Source of the DNA: Mageeibacillus sp. UBA3781
Lineage (GTDB): Bacteria; Bacillota; Clostridia; Saccharofermentanales; Saccharofermentanaceae
Assembly (NCBI GenBank): GCA_002368805.1
Contig: DFFH01000167.1
Coordinates: 2,293-11,438 of the forward strand
Length of the DNA stretch: 9,146 bases
Direction: 5' to 3'
The translations under genes were made by a program, and so were the position numbers. Below, one piece after another: positions 6,266-9,146 of this stretch. Below the pieces are notes generated by a model that was not told the DNA's origin, did not search any database, and saw nothing but the letters and a program-made list of their open reading frames with translations. The stretch's first letter is position 1. Each line of letters starts with the position of its first letter.

Positions 6266-7735
6266 ATGAAAAAGGAAATGTACATGAACAGGAAAAAGAT
6301 TCTGGCGCTGGCACTGAGCGCGACCATGATCGCCGGAGGATCTTTCGCCCTTGCAGCCTGCAAGGATAAGTCCTCCACAGATACAGAAAAAACAGCCGCA
6401 GATGAGAGTGCGGATGAATCCGGCGATGCAGCGGAAAATCCTAAAAATACAGCGGACAGCACGAAGAATGCTGCGGATAAAAACGGAAAAAATACTTCCG
6501 GAAACGGTTCGTCCGGATCGGTCGAGCTTCTGAAACTGACGGATAAGGACCAGGATACTTCTTATAACGAAGCGGAATCCGAGAAGATCGAACTTACGGA
6601 AAATGCAGGGAAGATCAACATCACGAAGGAAGGTACTTATATCGTGACCGGATCTACGAATAACGGCATGATCATCATCAATGTCGGGTCAGAGGAAGAT
6701 GTTCACCTGATCCTCCGTGACTGCGAGATCAACAGCCCGACTTCTGCGGCGATTTATGTAGTCTCTGCAGACGAGGTGTATATCACACTCGAAGGCGAGA
6801 ACAAACTCAGCAATGGAGGTGCTTTTACCGCGATAGACAGTAACGATATCGACAGCGTCATCTTCAGTAAAGACGACCTCACCATCAATGGATCCGGCAG
6901 CGTGGAGATCACCTCGCCGGCCGGGCACGGCATCGTGTGCAAGGACGATCTGGTCCTGACCGGAGGCACTTACACGATCACCGCAAAGGAAGACGGCATC
7001 AATACGAATGACTCCATCCTCTTTACTGCAGGCACTTATACCATCGACTGTAAAGACGATGCGATCCATACCGACGGCATGCTCGAGTTCGAGGGCGGCA
7101 CCTACACGATCGACGGCGCAGAAGGCCTTGAGGGCACTTATGTCATGATCAATGATGGTGACTTCACGATCAATGCGAGCGATGACGGCATCAATGCGGG
7201 ACAGAAATCCGATGCATATACACCGACGATCGAGATCAACGGCGGAAGCCTCAAGATCACCATGGGGCAGGGAGATACCGACGGCATCGACAGCAACGGC
7301 AACCTCTATATCAATGGCGGCAACATCGAAGTAAATGCGCAGAATCCGTTTGACTACGACGGAGAAGGCCAGCTCAACGGCGGAAAGGTCATCGTGAACG
7401 GACAGGAGACTACTTCTCTTACGAATCAGATGATGGGCGGCCGCGGCGGCTTTCAGAATAACGGACAGAACGGATTTCAGGGGAATGGTGATAACGGCTT
7501 TCCCGAAAACGGCGGCCAGGGAGACTTCCGGGGCGGCCGCGGTGGTAAAGGCCGGGGAGCTTTAGATGGACAAAACGGCGGACAAATGCCGGATGACATG
7601 ACCCCGCCTGATGGAATGACTCCTGCCGACGGGATGACTCCCCCGGACGGCCAAATGCCGGATGACATGACTCCCCCGGACGGCCAGACTCCTCCCGACG
7701 GAATGGCGCAGGAGGATGACCGGGAAACAGCATGA
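6266..7735 (+). CDS. Cthe_2159-like beta-helix carbohydrate-binding lipoprotein with repeat tail
   Basis: A 489-residue lipoprotein. The signal peptide has lipobox L-A-A-C with Cys32, then a Lys/Asp/Ser/Asn-rich linker to about residue 85. Residues about 86-380 resemble the Cthe_2159 family (formerly DUF4353), a right-handed parallel beta-helix described as binding calcium, cellulose and acidic sugars. Repeated rungs of about 20 residues are visible: GGTYTITAKEDGINTND, GTYTIDCKDDAIHTD, GGTYTIDGAEGLEG, GDFTINASDDGINAG, GGNIEVNAQNPFDYDGEG. The many Asp residues at turns fit calcium binding. Residues 390-435 are Gly/Asn/Arg-rich and 436-489 are MTPPDG-like repeats, probably an extended surface tail. 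AAAAGGAG at 6251-6258, 7 bases upstream, supports the ATG at 6266; an in-frame ATG at 6284 is an alternative. It is third in the VTC unit, 104 bases after DUF4956. Confidence 0.88.
   Translation: MKKEMYMNRKKILALALSATMIAGGSFALAACKDKSSTDTEKTAADESADESGDAAENPKNTADSTKNAADKNGKNTSGNGSSGSVELLKLTDKDQDTSYNEAESEKIELTENAGKINITKEGTYIVTGSTNNGMIIINVGSEEDVHLILRDCEINSPTSAAIYVVSADEVYITLEGENKLSNGGAFTAIDSNDIDSVIFSKDDLTINGSGSVEITSPAGHGIVCKDDLVLTGGTYTITAKEDGINTNDSILFTAGTYTIDCKDDAIHTDGMLEFEGGTYTIDGAEGLEGTYVMINDGDFTINASDDGINAGQKSDAYTPTIEINGGSLKITMGQGDTDGIDSNGNLYINGGNIEVNAQNPFDYDGEGQLNGGKVIVNGQETTSLTNQMMGGRGGFQNNGQNGFQGNGDNGFPENGGQGDFRGGRGGKGRGALDGQNGGQMPDDMTPPDGMTPADGMTPPDGQMPDDMTPPDGQTPPDGMAQEDDRETA
7583..7704 (+). 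repeat. Repeats encoding the MTPPDG tail
   Basis: The last 120 bases of the lipoprotein gene are made of imperfect direct repeats. CAAATGCCGGATGACATGAC occurs identically at 7583-7602 and 7652-7671, and ATGACTCCCCCGGACGGCCA at 7634-7653 and 7667-7686. At protein level this gives MPDDMTPPDG, MTPADG, MTPPDG, QMPDDMTPPDG, QTPPDG. Such near-identical DNA is prone to slippage, so copy number may vary between strains. Confidence 0.85.
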
Positions 7736-7755
7736 GTGCGAAACGGGTGCTTTTC

Positions 7756-7764
7756 TGATACAAT
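7756..7764 (+). promoter_or_regulatory. Extended -10 promoter for the NADAR gene
   Basis: TGATACAAT reads as an extended -10 (TGn followed by TACAAT, 5 of 6 consensus) about 38 bases before the start codon. The -35 region is poor (TGCGAA at 16-base spacing), as is common with extended -10 promoters. It suggests the NADAR gene has its own transcript, although no terminator separates it from the lipoprotein gene. Confidence 0.5.
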
Positions 7765-7801
7765 AAGGCTATAACATCCCGAGTGAGAAGGAGGTTCAGC
7801 C

Positions 7802-8635
7802 ATGAAAAACGAGATCATTGGTTTTCATAGAGAGTATGAGGAAAACGGCTGCTTCTGCAACTGGTATCCGGCGGAGTTCGACTATGCCGGAAAGCATTAC
7901 CTCCACTCCGAGCAGTTCATGATGTATCAGAAGGTCATGATGTTCGGCCAGACCGCACTCGGTGACGAGATCATGCATACCGCAGACCCGGAGCAGTGCA
8001 AGATCCTGGGAAGAGAATTCTTCGACGGCTTTGACGCGGCTCTGTGGAAAAAGACCCGCTTCATCGTGGTCAAGCGCGGCATCCGCGCGAAGTTCTCGCA
8101 GAATCCGCAGATGCTCGAGACGCTCCTGGCGACTGGAAACGCGATCCTGGCGGAGTGTTCCCCGCGTGATAAAGACTGGGGCATCCTGCTCTCGACATCT
8201 GATCCGGAAGTCCAGGACATCACGAAATGGCGTGGCGAAAATCTCCTCGGCCAGGTCCTGATGGAAGTCAGGGAAGAGCTTCGCGAAGAACTCCGCGTCA
8301 CAGCTGACGGTACGACTTTCCCTTATGAAGATGCGACGGAAAAAGAACCTGTGTCCGAGTGGGAGATGCTCCCGGGAGAACTCATCCGTATCCCGCAGTT
8401 TAAGGCAACGATCCTGGCATATACTGATACGATCGGCTGCGTCGTGGGATCCGAGGAGAGCAGAAATGCGTTCTTTTTCGACAGATCTTTTGCTGACTGG
8501 GAAACACTGATCAATGGCGGATCGGCGGCATCCCACGGACTTCCGCTCGTCGGATTCTTCGAGATGAAGCAAGATATCTATGACATTGCCAGAAGACTGG
8601 ATAATCAGGTCGTGGCATCGCCTGACGAAGACTGA
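7802..8635 (+). CDS. NADAR-family protein with C-terminal extension
   Basis: A 277-residue cytosolic protein. Residues 1-about 160 match the NADAR (YbiA/DUF1768) family: FHREYEENGCFCNWYPAEF (conserved region ending Asn20-Trp21), the HSEQFMMYQK motif with Glu37, a DWGI segment (125-128) and the C-terminal signature WRGENLLGQVLMEVR (143-157). Family members are N-glycosidases: YbiA-type proteins cleave damaged riboflavin intermediates, and others remove ADP-ribose from guanine in DNA, acting as antitoxins to DarT2-like toxins. Most are 150-190 residues; here residues about 165-277 are an additional segment I do not recognise (MLPGELIRIPQF, ILAYTDTIGCVVGSEESRNAFFF, GLPLVGFFEMKQDIYDIARRL). AAGGAGG at 7788-7794, 7 bases upstream, fixes the start. 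No DarT-like or riboflavin gene is in the window, so the substrate is open. Confidence 0.85.
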   Translation: MKNEIIGFHREYEENGCFCNWYPAEFDYAGKHYLHSEQFMMYQKVMMFGQTALGDEIMHTADPEQCKILGREFFDGFDAALWKKTRFIVVKRGIRAKFSQNPQMLETLLATGNAILAECSPRDKDWGILLSTSDPEVQDITKWRGENLLGQVLMEVREELREELRVTADGTTFPYEDATEKEPVSEWEMLPGELIRIPQFKATILAYTDTIGCVVGSEESRNAFFFDRSFADWETLINGGSAASHGLPLVGFFEMKQDIYDIARRLDNQVVASPDED

Positions 8636-8682
8636 TTTGAAATAGCAACTGAGGACAAAGAAAAGGGAGCGTCTCAAAATAC

Positions 8683-8718
8683 TGAGCAATGTCATTAAGT
8701 TAAGACAGCATTGCCTCA
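8683..8718. repeat. Imperfect inverted repeat downstream of the NADAR gene
   Basis: TGAGCAATG (8683-8691) pairs with CATTGCCTCA (8709-8718) with a one-base bulge, around an AT-rich centre. It is preceded by GGGAGCGTCTCAAAAT (8665-8680), which resembles the terminal repeats of some clostridial insertion sequences. No transposase fragment is readable, so it could be an insertion-sequence scar, a small non-autonomous element, or only an mRNA 3' hairpin. Confidence 0.45.
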
Positions 8719-8738
8719 ACAAGACAACAAAACAAATC

Positions 8739-8784
8739 AAAAAGAGGCTGGAGAAGCAAAATCTTCAGTCTCTTTTTAGTTTTC
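8739..8784 (+). terminator. Strong intrinsic terminator of the NADAR transcript
   Basis: AAAAAGAG (8739-8746) pairs with CTCTTTTT (8770-8777), continued inward by G-T, CTG/CAG, G-T and AGA/TCT around the 7-base loop AGCAAAA, a continuous stem of 16 pairs. The descending arm ends in TTTTT and is followed by AGTTTTC. The two G-T wobbles become A-C mismatches on the other strand, which favours plus-strand use, though the A-run before the stem could also allow minus-strand termination. Confidence 0.85.
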
Positions 8785-8791
8785 AGGCAAC

Positions 8792-8816
8792 ACAAAAAGA
8801 CAGATAGCATCTGTCT
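8792..8816 (-). terminator. Minus-strand intrinsic terminator hairpin
   Basis: AGACAGAT (8798-8805) and ATCTGTCT (8809-8816) form a perfect 8-bp stem with a 3-base loop. Read on the minus strand the stem runs straight into TTTTGTG, a good U-tract; on the plus strand the following GCATGTTTT is weaker. It would stop transcripts coming from the right edge or antisense to the RNA at 8857-9135. Confidence 0.55.
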
Positions 8817-8841
8817 GCATGTTTTATTCTGTTGTCAGTTG

Positions 8842-8850
8842 TGCTATGCT
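8842..8850 (+). promoter_or_regulatory. Candidate extended -10 for the right-edge RNA
   Basis: TGCTATGCT reads as an extended -10 (TGn plus TATGCT). A start site about 7 bases further, near 8857, would lie just before the first helix of the predicted RNA (8861). The -35 position 17 bases upstream is weak (TTTTAT at 8822-8827), so this call is tentative. Confidence 0.35.
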
Positions 8851-8856
8851 ACGCGG

Positions 8857-9135
8857 TAGAAGAATCTTTGCAATACTTCACCAAGTACAAACCTGTTTCG
8901 TTTACGGTTTGGTCTTATCGGAATTAGACTCTTGGAAATTGCAGATTCTACATAAGGCGGCGATGTCTGTCCGCGCAGGAACAGTCTGCATACGTGCGTT
9001 GCAACTGAAAAGTTGCATTTATAAGTGTACTTTCTTTGTTTTTTTGAAATGGCTACGTGCGAGGTAATCACTTCAACAAAGTTGTACAGAGTAAGGCGGG
9101 CAAAGATTTCTTGTCGGATACACGCCGTCTTTTTT
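8857..9135 (+). ncRNA. Candidate structured non-coding RNA, family not identified
   Basis: No convincing protein gene covers this 280-base stretch, but helices are dense. The 5' domain is a branched structure: AGAATC (8861-8866) and TGCAAT (8869-8874) pair with GATTCT (8944-8949) and ATTGCA (8938-8943), with a two-base bulge. Inside, CCAAG (8881-8885) pairs with CTTGG (8931-8935). This encloses two adjacent hairpins, CAAACC/GGTTTG (8888-8893 with 8906-8911) and GTCT/AGAC (8912-8915 with 8926-8929), making a three-way junction. A 7-bp hairpin closed by a GAAA tetraloop follows (9000-9017), then CAAC/GTTG (9074-9084) and a terminator hairpin. The GNRA loop and G-U pairs favour the plus strand. 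I cannot assign a family; the clostridial raiA RNA is one hypothesis, resting only on size, host group and a branched 5' fold. Confidence 0.55.
9095..9135 (+). terminator. Terminator at the end of the candidate RNA
   Basis: GGCG (9095-9098) pairs with CGCC (9123-9126), and stacked on it GGCAA (9099-9103) pairs with TTGTC (9111-9115) including one G-U. The structure is followed by GTC and six T residues (9130-9135). The bases GGATACA stay unpaired on the 3' side, so this may be a functional domain of the RNA as well as its terminator. The last 11 bases of the window show nothing. Confidence 0.55.
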
Positions 9136-9146
9136 GAATGGTATTT

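Noticed and set aside
5718..6314. 198-residue minus-strand ORF antisense to DUF4956
   Set aside because: The plus-strand frame has membrane helices and family motifs; the minus frame is His/Cys/Ser-rich shadow sequence.
7796..8740. 314-residue minus-strand ORF antisense to the NADAR gene
   Set aside because: It mirrors a plus-strand gene with a clear family signature, start site and promoter. Its own sequence shows no domain and it begins inside the terminator region.
8819..9067. 82-residue plus-strand ORF
   Set aside because: No Shine-Dalgarno site before the ATG, unusual Cys-rich composition, and the frame runs across the RNA helices.
8844..9071. 75-residue minus-strand ORF (ends RPNRKRNRFVLGEVLQRFFYRVA)
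   Set aside because: No ribosome binding site or recognised domain is visible, and it lies across the paired stems of the candidate RNA. Its coding look is more simply explained by the structured RNA on the other strand.

Overview
The window looks like a chromosomal segment from a Gram-positive anaerobe of the class Clostridia. This rests on strong AGGAGG-type ribosome binding sites, two lipoproteins with clostridial-style lipoboxes, a VTC/DUF4956/Cthe_2159-type gene set, and a two-component system of clostridial style. Assignment below class is not possible by eye. The coding part is roughly half G+C; the last 500 bases are visibly more AT-rich and hold no convincing protein gene.

Layout: (1) 5-2362, plus strand: a 785-residue lipoprotein with a C-terminal extracellular solute-binding domain behind a large N-terminal region. 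Its stop overlaps a possible GTG-started 41-codon ORF (2359-2484) that spans a 15-bp tandem repeat and would encode glycine/isoleucine pentads. (2) 4527-2471, minus strand: an OmpR-family response regulator and a sensor histidine kinase joined by a 4-base ATGA overlap. (3) 4528-4669: a divergent control region with a perfect TATAAT for the regulator, a direct repeat fitting the published PmrA-type box (YTTAAK-N5-YTTAAK), and a perfect 9-bp inverted repeat. (4) 4670-7735, plus strand: a three-gene unit of VTC (polyphosphate polymerase-like) protein, DUF4956 membrane protein and a surface lipoprotein with a Cthe_2159-like beta-helix and a Gly-rich/Pro-Asp repeat tail. (5) 7802-8635: a NADAR-family protein with an unexplained C-terminal extension. 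(6) 8636-9146: inverted repeats, a strong terminator, a back-facing terminator, and about 280 bases that fold by eye into a multi-stem RNA ending in its own terminator.

The working model (inference) is that the two-component system controls the VTC/DUF4956/lipoprotein unit through the shared intergenic region. The unit would couple a cytosolic triphosphate-tunnel enzyme, a small integral membrane partner and an exported calcium- or polysaccharide-binding lipoprotein, perhaps for an envelope polymer. The solute-binding lipoprotein and the NADAR gene seem to be independent units. The two parts most likely to hold undescribed biology are the VTC/DUF4956/Cthe_2159 unit with its regulator and the structured RNA at the right edge.
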